A model generated the notes under the pieces. That model had not been told where the DNA came from. It searched no databases and was given only the letters and a program-made list of their open reading frames with translations. From the NCBI GenBank assembly GCA_043748015.1, contig JAYTOA010000202.1, forward strand, positions 1-5,258: a stretch of DNA of 5,258 nt. Direction: 5' to 3'. The stretch's first letter is position 1, and each line of letters opens with the position of its first letter. This stretch comes from JAIBBG01 sp043748015. GTDB taxonomy: Bacteria; Bacteroidota; Bacteroidia; Flavobacteriales_D; Sanyastnellaceae. Shown here piece by piece: positions 5,247-5,258 of the stretch. A program made the position numbers and the translations under genes.

Positions 5247-5258
5247 CAAAAAATTCAA

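Overview
The window looks like a chromosomal stretch from a member of the Bacteroidota, possibly of the Chitinophagaceae/Sphingobacteriales type. The phylum call rests on four things: a near-perfect Bacteroidota promoter (TTG, 19 bases, TACATTTG) in front of the first gene; A-rich translation leaders without Shine-Dalgarno sequences; a SiaB-type kinase (DUF6272) and a WYL regulator of the kind common in that phylum; and moderate GC with AT-rich spacers full of small repeats. The finer placement is a guess.

Layout from left to right. Bases 1-180 are a non-coding tandem array of 13/26-base units. Bases 260-460 hold a second tandem repeat, an 82-base unit present twice. Bases 503-1129 (minus) encode a SiaB-family histidine-kinase-like ATPase with its own promoter. 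Bases 1130-1527 are a spacer with palindromes and a possible folded RNA. Bases 1528-1782 (minus) are a plausible 84-residue orphan protein followed by a GC-rich hairpin. Bases 1783-2105 are a spacer with an inverted-repeat element that shares words with the two repeat blocks on the left. Bases 2106-2867 (minus) encode the 23S rRNA pseudouridine synthase RluF. Bases 2868-3221 are a spacer with a 17-base perfect palindrome and a GC-richer, hairpin-containing block. Bases 3222-4244 (minus) encode a WYL-domain transcriptional regulator. Bases 4438-5127 (plus) encode a membrane-anchored lysozyme-like protein, divergent from the regulator. The right edge is a long A/T hairpin.

The genes do not form an obvious operon or pathway. 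Each is separated from the next by about 190-400 bases of repeat-rich spacer, so they are probably transcribed separately. Neither the SiaB-type kinase nor the WYL regulator has a usual partner in view. No new multi-gene system is evident. The most unusual content is the spacers: several repeat families with shared vocabulary, and clean palindromes in places where regulators could bind.
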